NCBI GenBank assembly: GCA_028751875.1
Contig: CM054153.1
Location: 27,620,552-27,684,551, forward strand
Reading direction: 5' to 3'
Source of the DNA: Rapana venosa
Lineage: Eukaryota > Mollusca > Gastropoda > Neogastropoda > Muricidae
DNA length: 64,000 bases
Shown here: in pieces, positions 10,651-22,869 of the stretch
Numbering within the stretch: the stretch's first letter is position 1
Layout: each line of letters begins with the position of its first letter
Program-made: the position numbers and the translations under genes
The notes under the pieces: model-generated
Told to the model about the DNA's origin: nothing
Database searches by the model: none
Seen by the model: only the letters and a program-made list of their open reading frames with translations

Positions 10651-13600
10651 CACACACACGTGCACACACACACACACACACTCATTCACTTTCTCTCATC
10701 TTCTTCATAATACAAACTTCTCAAAGCCAAAGCACTTCAACTGTTTTGTTAGGAAAAGCATTTCTACAATATTCCAGTAAATAAATGCCAGTGTCCTACA
10801 AATCTAATCTGTTATGTTAGATGAGCACACAGTTGTTAAACTATAAGCAAGGAAAATGTTCAAAGATACCAAGATCTATTCAAATAACTTTAATGTGTAG
10901 TACTTTTCTCCCCCAAAAGCATGCCTTGAAGTAATAACCATTACAAAAACAATACTGCTTTTTATCAGACAGCTACAAAGACATTAGCAAAAATACAAAA
11001 ATTCAGACTTTTAAGGGGAATCTTCAGAGACAATTTCATTCTGTTATTTATAGCCCCGCAGACCACATAGGCCATTTCAAGGCTGTCATCTCATACAGTA
11101 ACTCACATTAACATTTGCTTCAAGTTCAAAATCAACACCTCCTAATCCTCTCAAATATCAAACACTGTCAACCTGAAAAAAGAATCCCATGAAATGTCCT
11201 AGTACCATAAATACTTCATTCCTTAGCCCCCTTGCATTCATAATAGAGGCAAACAAGAGCACTCAGATAGCATGCTAGTGTTCACAACATGAGCACAGGC
11301 ACATGTAATAGTACTTTTCCATCACATGTTGATGCTATGGTCATGCATGGAAAGCCTGTAAAAGTGGATGGAGATTTCCTGCCATGGTCCAATAATCTTC
11401 CAGCACTGTTTTGATATGCTGGCACCACTTCTGTTCATGCTTACCCACTTTGAAGACGAACTAGCAAAAGGAATCCAAAAACTCAAAGTTTTGCCTTAGA
11501 GAATCCAAATGCAACAGGCTTTAAGGTAAATAAAACCAGGTCATGCCGAGGACACCAGCCACCCTGCTTTATCAATCTTCGCCACAGTACCACCCAAAAA
11601 AGTTTTTAAAAGTAAATAAATAACAAATATGTCCAAGTAGCCCCTCCCCCCCCCAAAAAAAAAACAACAATGCTGTATTAGCCAATACCAATGCAGAATG
11701 GACATATTGTGCCCATCCCAGTGTTTACAGTTTTACTACCTGGTTGCCAGAACAAAACATTACAGGCAAATTTCATATAATATGTTAAGAGAAAAATGCA
11801 GTCAGATTTTCTTGAAAAAAAAAGGCAGGAGAATGAACTGAGAAGGCAGACAAAAGGGAGGTGGAGGGGGGGGGGGGGGGGGGGGGGGGCCAGAAAGAGA
11901 AGAAAAAAGACTGAAACAAAGAGAAGGATTGAAAGAGGAAATTTCTACCAGAGATTTCCGAAAGGCTAAACTGGAAGAACTCTGAGCATTCCCATTTCTA
12001 GGCCAGCTGGAGAGGGGGCAAGAGACTGCAGAAACCTGACTCTGATTTTGACTATCTTATCTTTTTCCACATCAAACCCTGCCAGCCACAGTAGCTTCAA
12101 GGACTGCAAAAATCCATTCTCTAAAATTCATGCAGTGGACCAAATTCAGAGTCATCACAACTCTATGGTCTGTAGTTATGAAAATGTGTGTGCGTGTATG
12201 TGCATGTGTGTGTGTGTGTTTTGTTTTGTTTTATTTTGATAATGGAATAAGCACTCATGTGCTATTTTTCAGCCAGTCCCCGTGTGTATGCAGTTTTGGA
12301 AATTTTGTCATCACAATGGCCGACTCCATTGTTCCAGTTTTTACGTGTGCACACAAGATGTTCTGTGTGCGTTCGCACACAGGACCTCGGTCTATAGTCT
12401 CATCCAAAAGACTTTAGGAAAGAGTGGAGTCAGCACTGATTTTAACTCCAGAGGAAAATTTCCCTTGAACAAGAATCAAATCCAGATCAGTAGATCACAA
12501 ATACATCACTCTAACCACCAGGCTATCCCGTGTGTGCGTGTGTGCATGCGTGTTTGTGTGAGAGACAGAGAGAGACACAGCAGAAAAAGTGAATCCACAC
12601 TATGTTGATAGAGAGGTTCTGCCAAGGGACAGCAGCATTGATTTCATATCGAAAAATCTGTTAAAAAATTAGACATCTATAAGCAACTAGAATGCTACAC
12701 ATTTCAACACAACACACTAAACTACAATACAATTGAAAGATTACAAGTGGTAACTGATGATCATACTTCTGTATTAAGATATGACACCAATATTACAAAA
12801 CTCACTAGCACCATTTCCCCATTTGGATATTTGTTCAAGGTCAAAACGACTACTAGTACTTACTAGTACTTCTTTCACCTGTTTGGTTATACAGATACAG
12901 ATGACCGAATTCACTCATTAAAGTCCTGGCAAATCCAATCATTTATATGACAGATAGCGAGATACTAGAGGGGGAAAAAAGAATGCACTCGGGATGAAAG
13001 AACAGAGTTAATCACAAAATTAAGTGGACATGTGAAATGCAGTCTGAAGACAAAAAAGAATACCCACAATCAAGATCACTTAAAATGTTCCACCATCCCA
13101 TCACTCACAATGCTGTGTTTGCATGTTATTTCTTTCTTGTCCAAATGAGAAATGTGTTTAAATTTAGAACAAAAACAAGAAAAGAATGTTCATTGAAAGT
13201 TTGCTTTAATCTTTAATCAAAATCCAAAGAGACACTATTCCCATGGATTCATTTTTAGATAGGCATTGAAACTCATCTTCAACAGAACTTAAAATTTACT
13301 ATCTTGGATTTAGGTTACATTCTTGATGAATCTATAATGCCTGATGGTGTAAAGCAAGATGGGAAAAAGTAACCTACAATATGATTAGTAGTTGCTGAAT
13401 TAATACTTTTGTGTTAATATTTTCATTTTCATCAGAGTTTTCTCATATTTAAAAAAAATTATTCTTACACTTCCTTTTTCCAATCCCAAAGGGTATATGG
13501 ATCATTATAACTTTAAAATAATGAAACAAACAAAAACTATTAACATCACAATTCATTTACTACAGGAATGTCAAAAAAAAGACCAGATTTTCAAGCAAAC

Positions 13601-14201
13601 CATCTCAACCTCACAAACACATGGTCAATATACAGATGCCTCCAAACGGTAACTACTTCCTAATAACCAACCACCATCATCAAATCAACACTAAAACCAA
13701 TACACATGGAGCCAGATTCCACCAGTAGCTGTCCACACGTTAGCTGCATACAGCAATATAAAGAGTATGAACATTGATACAAAACTGGGAAATGTGAAAG
13801 TAGGGAGTAAAATGCGCAGGAGGTGGTCGAGGGGAGGGGGGTTGAGGATGGGGGGGACCAGACCAATTAGTACTCAGAGTATGATGCATGTCACTACAGA
13901 AGCGTTACCCAAGTCACCCAAAACATTTTGTGAGAGGATTTCCTAAAGCCAGACCAGAAGCTGGAGTTAATGCTACAGAGGGTACAGCACAAAGGAAGTT
14001 CTCAGCTTTAAGTTACCAGAGTATCGGAAGTCTGTATCAAGTGAGTCCGTATCAGAGTCTGATTCACCTAGAGATGGGTACAGTCATTGTGACTTTATTT
14101 GTTGTAAACTGAAATACATGCACTCCCTTATCTTATTCAGGTTCTTTATTGTTTATGTTCTCTTGATAATTTTTACAATTTATACATGTGCATGAACATC
14201 T

Positions 14202-14265
<64 letters not shown>

Positions 14266-17200
14266 ACATACACACACACACAAAACCAGAATACAAACAA
14301 GTCCCATGTTCTGTAAAGCAACAATGTGGATCATTTTGTCACACATTTTATCTAGACACACATACAACCCTAGTCTCCTTTTCTTAAGCATTTTCTACAA
14401 TACTCCTTGCATTCAAATAACAGACATACAAACAAAATACAGACAAAAATGCATAAGTATGTGAATATCTTTTTTTCACAAATACCTTGTCACTATTCAT
14501 ATGTGAATCTTTATTCTGAGAAAAAAAAAATCAGTTTCAAATGTCTGCTGCTCCAAGAAAATAAAATCCTCAAAAATTTACTTACTATATTTCCTCTTGC
14601 CCAACTTCTTTTTTTTTTTTAAAAGGAAGGCAAGGTAGAAGAAATAATAAGGAGAAATGATGATAAGGGAAAAAAACAAAAAAGAAGAAGCAAAAGAAGA
14701 AGAACGAAAAAATAAAAGAGAACAAGAAGTCCTCTCATTTTTATCATCACTAGTGCTTTTGCTGTGATTCTACAACTGTTTCAAATAATAATTGAATAAA
14801 CTGTAAAAATCCAGTAAGCCTGGGAGTTATTTCACTTTTACAGTTTTGATATTACTTTCCTAAAAAAAACAACCCATTATTTTCTATGTAAGACCTCTTT
14901 ATCCCTTCACCATCAAAGACTTTGATATCAACAACAAAAAAGTTAAATAACTTGAGTTAGTGACTAAGTGAGTAAGAAAGCAAGGGTTGATAGAGTTGTG
15001 TGTGTTTGGCAAGACTGCAGGCACATGGAGTTTAATTTGTGCTCTATTAAAATATTTATGGATTCCAAGGCATCTTTCTGTTGAGACTGCAAGTCAGGTG
15101 TGTTTTATATTTGCCTGTATGTACACCATTTTCAGTTAACGTCTCATTTGCCTTGAGATTTTCTTATCAAGATTGTTTGGTATCTGTTATGGTACTGAGT
15201 ATATCTAGCTAAGCAATAGAAATGACAAGTTCTTAAAAGTTAAAATGTTAACCAAAAAATGTGAAACCTACCAAATGATTAAATTAACAAAATAACAAAC
15301 ACTGGGATATAAATTCTCAAGCAAATCAAGAAAAATAATTATAATGTTAAAGTTAAACAATGGATTTATGACTGGTAATTCCTACTGCTAATTATGAAGT
15401 TTAATTTCAGCAAAACATTTTGACAACAGGTTATAGATACATAGGTTTCAACAGCATGCAGAGATTAAAATCTCTTCGATCTATAAGCTGTTACAAAAGA
15501 AAAAGATCTCAATTTTATGAAGATAATACTTTACAAATGATAACCATAATGCTTTTATTTAAAATGTCTGTAACACAGTAGTTACAATAATATCTACATT
15601 TTAGTCTGATAATTTACGTACAATACACGCTCTCCTTCATTTACCATTTTCTGTGACACATAACTGTCCGTAATGAAAATAATCGATGTTTTAGTCTAAC
15701 GATAATACACAAGCTTACTACTTTACCTAACAATGTTGATTTGTACTAACACTTGATTTTCTTGGAATTTTTAAGAGAGCAAACCAAACAACAAAGACTT
15801 ACCAGAGGTCTCCTTGGCTTCTCGATAGACAAGACACACTTTTCCATAGTTGTCACACGAATCCAGTTCAAACAATCGGAAGCCTCCACTGAACTTGGGT
15901 TTGCTTGGACCATCTAGAAAAGGAAAAAAACCAAAACAAAAAAAAATAACCAACCATATCTGCACAGCTAAAATCTCTCTTCTCTCTTTTTCTTTCTCAC
16001 TTAACTCCTTCAGGAGTCCTTAGGGCACTTCACTGACTTTTTCAGCCCCTGTCTCTTGGGCAAGTTGAACCTGGCGGAGCCCATCCCTCTTCAGATACAG
16101 GGTGCATGTTGGGTATGTCTGGGTTCCCAAACCCAGCAAATGCTGATGTGAAGTACAGGAGTTAAAGAGAGAGGGGGGAGTACTGTATCAACTGGTTGAA
16201 ACTTTAAAGTATGGTCACTGACATCTCTGGCAGACACTCCAGAAAGTATATCCCTTCTGACCATAGTTTCCAAAATGGTGAATTCACATTGCTTTGTTGC
16301 ATGTACAGTTCCACTCCAAATTCTCTTTTAAAAACTAACTCCCAACGATCCACTGCGATTGCAGTGGTCTGGTGCACAACACTTTCCTATGAACTACTGC
16401 GATCACAGGATCTGACCTTCAGATTTTCTTTTAGCTCAGTGATGTCAACTTTTGTATGAAAAGCCAGCAGCTGTTTGAAATCAATATTAAAGCCTGTGCT
16501 CATTACACAGTTTCTATGTTTGTTTTTTTCTCTAGAAGCTAAAAATCATATGGCGGTAAACTGTAATTCATCCAAAATATCCTTATGAAACAATTTGTGA
16601 AGTGTAAAAATGACCTCACATAATAACACAAAACCTGCCCGCATACATATCATCCTATCTAAGCTTCTAATTGATTGACAGAAATGGAATACCTCTCAAA
16701 CTGTTTGTCTTTAAAATATGGAGTCTGTTTAACGGGCATTCATAGTGATTCCTCGATTGGGTTAGAGTTTATTTTGGTGGGACAGTAAACTTGTAAGTTC
16801 TCTGACATTTTTTCCCCATGGTCACAAGAGGATTTTTTGATCCAATTACATATTTATGGTAATAGAGCTTCTGCATAAGTGTATCTTTTATGCGCCAAGT
16901 GATTTTTAAGATTTTACTTTTTGCATGACTTCTTCCAGGGTAATTCATAGACCTCCTAACTTCTGGGTCATAGTTTGAATGTGCTTGTGCACATCCAGGT
17001 AATGAATATCACTATTCAGCAGCATCCAGAATGGTCCAGAAACACACACATACGCGACAGCCAGAACAGACGCCATCAGCACAATCATGGCATCTCTCAA
17101 AACCAGAAGAATACTTTTCTGCTTCATAGTGAGGACTTTTCTTCACTGAAGTTAGAGAAAAAATCCATTGCATCAGTTTTGTAGGACACTACGGCTGCTG

Positions 17201-19873
17201 CACTCTCAAATGGGTTATTGAATCTGTTTGGTAAAAGCTTCCTATATAATTTTTCTTCTTCACACTCTCCATGGACAGGTGTACTCCACAGTCATCCTGA
17301 CAACCATTTTTTTCATCTCCTCTAGGTCCTAGAATTTTCCAATATGCTTCTAGGTCTTTGGAGCTTCTCTTAAATGTGATGAAAATGTAATGCTTGCCCC
17401 TTCCCAGGTGACCTGACAAATTCCGTTGTTCTTCAGAAGTCTGCAATGCTTTCCTTGTAACATGGGATAAACCCAGGAGGAAGCAAGTATTGCAGAAAAA
17501 GAAACTAAAATACATGTTCTTCTCAAAGCATTTCCTTCTTCACATCATCAAGGGTTTTTTCCCAAAACTGTTCATGATAGCAGCCCTGTCAGTCATGGTA
17601 GCTATCACATGTTTAGATGTTTCAGAAGCTCATCTGCCTCATCACTTCTTGCAGTGTCAAGAAAAGAAATTTCATGGAGAGTTGTGGTGCCAAGAAAAGA
17701 AATTTCATGGAGAAATTGCAGTGCCAAGAAAAGAAACTTCATGGAGAAGTTCCACTGTTATGCTGACATTTGCAGTGATCTCAAGTCCTATCAGTTCAAT
17801 GACACAAGCTTGGACAGCAGGAGTGTAGTGACCTTTGTGAGTCTGGAGCTGTATGGGCTGATGAGTTCTTTCTCCCTCTGTCACATATTTGCTCAGATCT
17901 CCTTCCAAACTGGAAACTTTTTTCAGTACAGCCCATTTTTCCTCAAATTGTAAACATTGCCTTTTCTGCATGACCAACTGAGTCTTAGTGCTCTGAAGAT
18001 TTGTTTTTAGCTTCTTCAAGGTGGTTGGACAGTTCCTTAATTTGGGCCTTGTTTGAAGTGACATTATATCACTGCCTTTCGACATCATTTGCATTCCAAG
18101 ATAAGCAGTGCATGCTTTTGATTTACAGACAGGTCTTGCTTCTCAGTTTCTTGGGTTTTTTACTTCTAGGTCAGACTTTGTGTCCTCCTGCTTATTTTTT
18201 TAATGCTGTAATTCTTTCTTATGGCTTGAAGTCACTGACTGTAATTCCTTTATTTGAACTTGAAGTGTTTCTTTCTCTTTCTCAATTTTTTTTTTAATTT
18301 GATGATGGAGCTTTTGTTTCTCATCCCCATCTTTCTTTAAATAAAATTTGTTTAAAGTGACACACTCACATTGAAGAGCCTGAATATTGGTATCAGAGTC
18401 AGCTAGATGTGCTACAGTCTGGGGATTATAAATCAATGCTATCCCTGTGTGTATTACTGTAGTACTTACAAAATGCCTGTTCCAGTACAGCTATGTGTTC
18501 TTCTCTACCTTGTTTTTGTCTGTCTTTGCGTTTTCTCACCAAACCATCTACTTTCCTCCTTATCTGTTTGCTTACAAGTCAACTAAAATGCACTCAGCTG
18601 TGGGCAAAGTTTCAGCAGCCACTCTGGGAACACTGTATCTTTGAAACTGTGCAGTTTTCTTTACTGTTCCAACTATATGACCAGCCCATTTTTCATGGGC
18701 TCACTGAGATGACAAGCAGGTGCACCAAGCAACACATCCAACAGTAATCCCAGAATGCTTGCAGTACTCACAGTATTCACCCTTTACACAGTTAAAATTT
18801 CTAACAATAGCCAGGTATTCTTCCACTTCTCCTGGTCCAGGTTTTGCAGCTTCACATTGCACCTGCTCTCTGACAGAATGCAGATGTAGCAGGCATCCAA
18901 CTTTGGTGTGTCTCACTCTTCTGACATTGATTATGGTTTTTTAGCTGGAGTAGTATTACAGAGAAATCAAAGATCATGGTCAACAGCACAAGTAATGACA
19001 GCATGGAAATAAAGATGAATGGAGAAATACTGGAAGAGGTGAGCCCATTCAAATACGTAGGCTCCATCCTAACAAAAGATGGCACATCAAACAATGAAGT
19101 GAAAGCTCACATTGCAACAGCAACATCTGCTCTAGCCAGACTCGAGAGGATCATCAGAAGCAACAACATAAGCTTCTGCACCAAATACCACCTCTACAAA
19201 TCCCTCGTGATATCTATCCTCCTATATGGCTGTGAATCATGGACTCTGTCAGCAGAGCTACAGAGGAGAATCCAAGCATTCGAGAACAAGTGCCACAGAA
19301 GACTCCTCAAAATATCATACAAAGAACACAAGACCAACAACTATGTGAAAGAAGAAATCAAAAAGCGTGTGGGCCCCCAAGAACCTTTGCTCTCCACCAT
19401 AAAGAGGAGAAAACTGATGTGGTTTGGTCACACCACAAGACACAACACCTTAGCAAAAACCATCTTGCAAGGAACAGTCGAAGGCAAGAGAAGAAGAGGC
19501 TGCCAAAAGAAATCATGGGTTGACAACATCAAAGACTGGACCGACCAAAAAGACCGCCCAAAAAGATCTCTGTTGCGTCTTCTCTCATGTCCTCCCTATG
19601 TCCTTTGGGACATGGGACTGAGTGAGTGAGTGAATGAGTATCAACCCTTCTATCATTCAGAGTTCAATGAGCCAAATCCAACATACCTGACTCATCATCA
19701 GAGTCCAAGTCCAGGTCGTTCAAGGTAGGTGCAATGTGAGACACCGTCTCTGAAGGAGGATTCAAACGTATCAGCTGCCCAATGCCATTGATGTGCAGTC
19801 TCCCCACAGGCACCGGTCCATCTGGTGCACACAGACACACAGTTCGTATTTATGTTATGCTAGATCCAAATTC

Positions 19874-19922
<49 letters not shown>

Positions 19923-20605
19923 TTTGCTTACATAAAAAAGAAATGTCACAATGTGTTAATCTTAAAGCGTGTTCTAAATTAGCACAAAGTGACTAAATTT
20001 TCACATGGGTATAGTTAACTGAGATGGAAAACAAAATACTAAGCTATCATACATGTATATTTCAGGTATACATGCTGTTGGTAAGATGTGATTAAGATCT
20101 CCATTTTAACATCTTTCTCTGAAACATGACTGCTTTGTTATTTTTTTATAAACAGTTTACATATTACAATAATATACAAATAAGGAACTTGTAACAAGAT
20201 GTATACATCAACAGGACGTAAAGAAAAAAGTTAAAATCACTATACAAATGTAGGACCAAAGTTGTTATTACTGTATGTTTATACATATTAACTGAAACTG
20301 GAGTTAAGATTAAATAAAAGGTATTCTGTAATTCATGTCTCATTTTGGGTGAAATCATTATCTTACTTTCAGTAGACAATCGATAAGAAAATGGCAATGT
20401 GAAATAAAAAGAAAACAGTTCAGACATTTTCTCTTACTTTCCATTTTGACACTCCATGACAAGTGAAAGCCATTGGTGGTCATGAAGAAGTTTTTCAGGT
20501 CTTCAGGTAACAGTGTGGTGTTGCGCTGCTCCCAGGCTATGATCACTGGTCGTTCCACAGGCCGCTTCTCCACCTGGTCTATTTTAAAGATGCCAAGCTT
20601 GTTCT
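5536..20605 (-). CDS. TPGS2: TPGS2: tubulin polyglutamylase complex subunit 2, five exons, N-terminus not found
   Basis: Spliced coding region on the minus strand; exons in transcript order are 20605-20438, 19821-19687, 15913-15803, 8827-8670 and 5682-5536. All have AG and GT borders and compatible phases and give 239 residues. The order and content follow vertebrate TPGS2 as I remember it: a Smi1/Knr4-like stretch with AWEQRN, LPEDLKNFF and TTNGFHLSWSV, then an acidic linker, FELDSCDNYGKVCLVY, VWFLDRALNWHYLTDTFT, HLGLPHWQYAFT and QWFHMYSPT. The human protein is about 300 residues, so roughly 30-40 N-terminal residues are missing here, plus perhaps part of the lysine-rich tail. TPGS2 is a non-catalytic subunit of the TTLL1-containing complex that adds glutamate chains to tubulin in cilia and neurons. 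The intron between exons 2 and 3 shown here carries a decayed coding region and a truncated retrotransposon. Confidence 0.88.
6545..6632 (+). mobile_element. SINE-A copy, left half (outermost layer of a nest)
   Basis: Degenerate family A middle part with taacatta, then ctccttcagatgagactata. The copy is interrupted at 6632 by an element-B insertion and continues at 8386. Confidence 0.65.
6882..6893. repeat. Target-site duplication of inner element B, left
   Basis: tgacattgggat, repeated at 7763-7774. Confidence 0.8.
6894..7762 (-). mobile_element. Element B (minus copy), complete, with poly(A) tail
   Basis: Full 869-bp copy in reverse: tRNA-like head at 7762-7510 (ccatggcgcagtggttagc; B box ggttcgaatcc), body 7509-6921 and poly(A) seen as poly-T at 6893-6920. 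It is flanked by tgacattgggat at 6882-6893 and 7763-7774. Those 12 bases also form the uninterrupted junction of the older plus copy, so the insertion into a pre-existing element B can be read directly. Tail plus target-site duplication indicate LINE-driven retrotransposition. Confidence 0.85.
7763..7774. repeat. Target-site duplication of inner element B, right
   Basis: tgacattgggat, repeated at 6882-6893. Confidence 0.8.
8386..8490 (+). mobile_element. SINE-A copy, right half
   Basis: Continues the family A sequence after the inserted element B: ggtccaagt, then acatatcttgcacacaggt, aaaacccc and gccaggcagtaggaatga. Together with 6545-6632 it makes one family A body. Confidence 0.65.
8670..8827 (-). 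CDS. TPGS2: TPGS2 exon, WFLDRAL / HLGLPHWQYAF
   Basis: Acceptor gggtgtgacag, 158 bases, donor gtaggt. It encodes SEVWFLDRALNWHYLTDTFT and then MHLGLPHWQYAFTDIGIPPQ, the most conserved block of TPGS2. It enters in phase 1 and leaves in phase 0. The nested repeat complex at 6.5-8.5 kb lies directly downstream in the next intron. Confidence 0.92.
9045..9140 (+). mobile_element. SINE-D fragment
   Basis: acagcaacaagagagttgtc, cctggcaaattctgcaggg, the module also seen at 25770-25810. I recall this motif as a widespread mollusc SINE. Confidence 0.5.
9700..9920. repeat. Compound (CA)n microsatellite
   Basis: CA-rich with CATG and TC interruptions. Apparent His/Thr or Cys/Val ORFs here are repeat translation, not genes. 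Confidence 0.9.
10320..10682. repeat. CA-rich block with (TC)n 10588-10646
   Basis: Compound simple repeats over about 360 bp, inside a TPGS2 intron. Confidence 0.9.
10750..11860. other. TPGS2 intron, little structure
   Basis: Contains one short repeat-like piece (tagccccgcagaccacatag at 11052, also at 23593) and nothing else recognised. Confidence 0.5.
11866..11889. repeat. Poly-G run
   Basis: 24 G with no SINE beside it. Confidence 0.9.
12232..12530 (-). mobile_element. SINE-A, full, type I tail, reversed
   Basis: Reverse copy: tail ggaataagcactcatgtgct at the left, then cagtccccgtgtgtatgc, gacctcggtctatagtctca, and the tRNA-like head (tctaaccaccaggctatccc reversed) at the right. Confidence 0.75.
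12600..14190. other. TPGS2 intron, nothing recognised
   Basis: AT-rich with short purine runs; open frames are short and not conserved-looking. Confidence 0.5.
14203..14263. repeat. (TC)n microsatellite
   Basis: About 60 bp of TC followed by a short (CA)n. Confidence 0.95.
14280..15790. other. TPGS2 intron, nothing recognised
   Basis: AT-rich; a purine-rich GAAGAA/AAAGAA tract near 14630-14730 is the only feature. Confidence 0.5.
15803..15913 (-). CDS. TPGS2: TPGS2 exon, FELDSC core
   Basis: Acceptor ccttttctag, 111 bases, donor gtaagt. It encodes GGFRLFELDSCDNYGKVCLV, equivalent to the FELDSCNGSGKVCLVY region of the vertebrate protein. Phase 1 at both ends. Confidence 0.9.
16945..18920 (-). 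pseudogene. Decayed coding region of unknown family inside a TPGS2 intron
   Basis: Consecutive minus-strand open pieces read as one broken protein: 18916-18701 (cysteine-rich, ending CVAWCTCL), 18436-18200 (coiled-coil-like, EKETLQVQIKELQ), 18094-17705 (coiled-coil-like, MQKRQCLQFEEKWAVLKK), 17515-17189 (YWKILGPRGDEKNGCQDDC and GSFYQTDSITHLRVQQP) and 17127-16945 (VSGPFWMLLNSDIHYLDVHK). Stops and frame changes separate them, and no splice sites are needed to link them, so a decayed intronless or mobile-element-derived gene is likely. I do not recognise the family. A 33-bp (11-codon) triple repeat lies at 17651-17749. Confidence 0.45.
17651..17749. repeat. 33-bp tandem repeat, three units
   Basis: Three units containing ccaagaaaagaaatttcatg with a few substitutions, each 33 bases, so it keeps an 11-codon period on the minus strand of the decayed coding region. 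Confidence 0.75.
18961..19645 (+). mobile_element. 5'-truncated RTE-like non-LTR retrotransposon, RT C-terminus
   Basis: Open frame 18976-19629 encodes the C-terminal part of a retrotransposon reverse transcriptase: EVSPFKYVGSILTKDGTSNN, LLYGCESWTL, IQAFENKCHRRLLKISYKEH, VGPQEPLLSTIKRRKLMWFG and GRRRG-like KRRRGCQKKSW. This arrangement is typical of endonuclease/RT elements usually assigned to the RTE group in invertebrates (from memory). The catalytic palm is missing, so the copy is dead. It ends with a (TGAG)n-type tail (about 19618-19640). It lies antisense to TPGS2 within an intron. Confidence 0.85.
19687..19821 (-). CDS. TPGS2: TPGS2 exon, acidic linker
   Basis: Acceptor gtgcaccag, 135 bases, donor gtatgt. 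It encodes the VPVGRLHINGIGQLIRL stretch followed by APTLNDLDLDSDDES, which matches the short acidic linker after the Smi1-like part of TPGS2. Entry phase 1 and exit phase 1 agree with both neighbours. Confidence 0.85.
19878..19919. repeat. (TC)n microsatellite
   Basis: 42 bp of TC, about 60 bp before the TPGS2 acceptor at 19822 on the minus strand, where it reads as (GA)n. Confidence 0.9.
20438..20605 (-). CDS. TPGS2: TPGS2 exon (first one seen)
   Basis: Acceptor tttacag on the minus strand, then 2 bases finishing a codon, 55 codons and 1 base before the donor gtaaga. It encodes the Smi1/Knr4-like part of TPGS2 (AWEQRN, LPEDLKNFF, TTNGFHLSW). Because it enters in phase 1, at least one upstream coding exon must exist. 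I scanned the minus strand from 20.6 to 26.3 kb by eye and could not identify it. Confidence 0.88.
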
Positions 20606-20637
20606 CTGTAAAGATATATATACAAAAATACAACCAG

Positions 20638-20748
20638 TGTGTGCAAGTGTGTGTGTGTGCCCGTGCATGTGTGCGTGCGCATGTGTGCATGTGTGTATGC
20701 ACACACGTGTGTGTGTGTTTGTGTCTGTATGCTTGAGTTTGTGTGCAT
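20638..20748. repeat. Imperfect (GT)n
   Basis: GT/GC-rich, just upstream of the first visible TPGS2 exon. Confidence 0.8.
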
Positions 20749-20899
20749 ATTGCTTAATTGGGAGAGCATTTTTGTTTGTTTGGGGGTTATCTGCACTTAA
20801 ATCACTTAACTTGCAGTTGCGCCTCATGACTATCCTCAAATTTTTTCCTTCTTCTTTTAATGGTCAACAATAAACATTGTTTGATTCTTGCTGTCCTTT

Positions 20900-22860
20900 C
20901 AGGGAACCTTACAAAATAAGAAAAAAGATGGACTTTAAAAAAACCAAAAAAACAGAGAAAAGTGAGAGAGAAGGCAAAGGGGTGGGGGTAATGTAGGGAA
21001 GAGAGGTGTACCTACATCCAACAGTCTTTTCCAAGTCTAGTAAATCAGTTCACAAGTCATAAGCCCTGCCACCTTCTCATACATACACATTACACCATTA
21101 ACATATTTTGTCATGTAAAATCCATTGGTCATGTGCATGCTTTGGTACATACATGTAGATTTTGCGTTGAACAAAATCTTCTCACAAATATGAACTGTTT
21201 CTTGATCATGTGAAAATGCACAACACATGAATCCATTTTCAAATCTGTTCCTGACTTTAAAGACTGAAAGACAAGTTTCCAGGTTGGATAGGGGGGGGGG
21301 GGGGGGGGGTGGCTGTTGAAATGTCATGGTCATAACTGTGATCGGTGGATTCAAGTACTACAATCAATCAAAATGAACCAACAAAATATTTTACAGATCA
21401 TAAGGTCTAGGCTATCAGTCCCTACTGCTACTTACTAGTACCATTGCTGCTGCTCACTTTGAACACCTTCAACATGGCAAAGAGCAAACTAGTACGATTT
21501 AAATTTTGTTCTGACATATCTACCCAGAGAAATGACGAATAAACTCCTATTCTATAATGATGGCATTAGCTCTTCAGATTAATATGTACTACTACAACTG
21601 TGGCTGTCAACATCTCTTTAAAACTAACTCATCAATGAATTCATTTGAAAAAAATGTTAATGGTTGTAGACAAAATGTGTTCATCATACTCTTCTACGTA
21701 TTAAAACTTTTATCCAGATTTCTCTTTCGTACCCAAATGTTTTACAACTCCCATGTGGACTTGTTCAACCATAGTTTTGACTTTTACAAACTCTGCTTCG
21801 TTTGTCATGGTTTTTAAGGCTCTTCTGGGTTGTTGACGTCTGCTTGTTCTCCTTCCGAGCGTTCTCAGCAACACGATTTAAGTTGTCTTCGACACGAAAG
21901 ATTGTATAAGACTGTTAGCACAGAGTTCTTTCCCGTGAATACAAAGGCCGCATACACAATCGTTTTACCTCAAATCATAATGATCACATTCAATATTGCT
22001 CTCAAAATTTCACACAGCATTTCCCAAAGTATCAGTAATATTGGCAGACATTTTTTAGTGAAAAATGAAAACTCAGCAGTGAAATACAGCCCAAGGAACC
22101 CTTTTGAATCACTTGTGTACAAAAACGTGTGTGTGTGTGTGTGTGTGAAGGAATGAGAGAGAGAGAGAGAGAAATTCAAGTCGGCTGTCAGGCAACTATT
22201 TGCTTGCTTTCAATAAAGTTTTGCTAGTTTTCTGATAAACAGAAGTCTGCATTGTTAGCAATATCTCCTATAGTTTTAGGGAAGTTTTGATTTACCATTA
22301 GTTTCAATGAAAGTATTTAACAAATTGTTAAAAGCAGTAGGCAGTGATGAAAACCTTTGGAATTTCTATTTCAAGTAACTTTATTTAATTCTTGTTGATT
22401 CTTTCCTTCGACTTTTGATTATCAGTATTTGTAATTTACTGTTGTTGTTTTTTAACATATATTCCACATTTATATTTTTCAGTATATTTTTAAGTTTTGT
22501 TCTTTCTTCTAAACATAACATTCTACATATATTTCATTCTGCTACACTACCAGACAAATGTGAAAGAGAAAGCTGTGTCGCAGCATTACCTGATTTGCAA
22601 ATATAATGATGAGAAAGAACAGTTTAATCACACCACACACACACTCTTGCACACAACTATCCAACTTGCTGGTGTGTTAAGTTCTAACATGTTGAGTGTT
22701 ACAGCATGTCATGTAATTGAATTTGGTTTGATGCATGCATAATGTGGCAGGTGTTTGTTATGTTCACCACAAAGGGTTAATTTCTCAGGATAAAACTCAA
22801 GCTGCTCATTCAGGGAGAGTATGTTCTCAACTGCGCCACAATAAAATTAATCTATGATTT
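20900..22860. other. Region that may hold the TPGS2 5' end
   Basis: Apart from poly-G (21290) and (GT)n (22124-22147), no repeat or exon is recognised. The missing N-terminal TPGS2 exon should lie here or further up, to 26.3 kb. Confidence 0.4.
21290..21310. repeat. Poly-G run
   Basis: About 20 G. Confidence 0.85.
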
Positions 22861-22869
22861 TGGTGGTTG

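Noticed and set aside
16091..16459. Short ORFs near 16.1-16.5 kb as genes
   Set aside because: No conserved motif, no splice support; may be part of the decayed region or chance.
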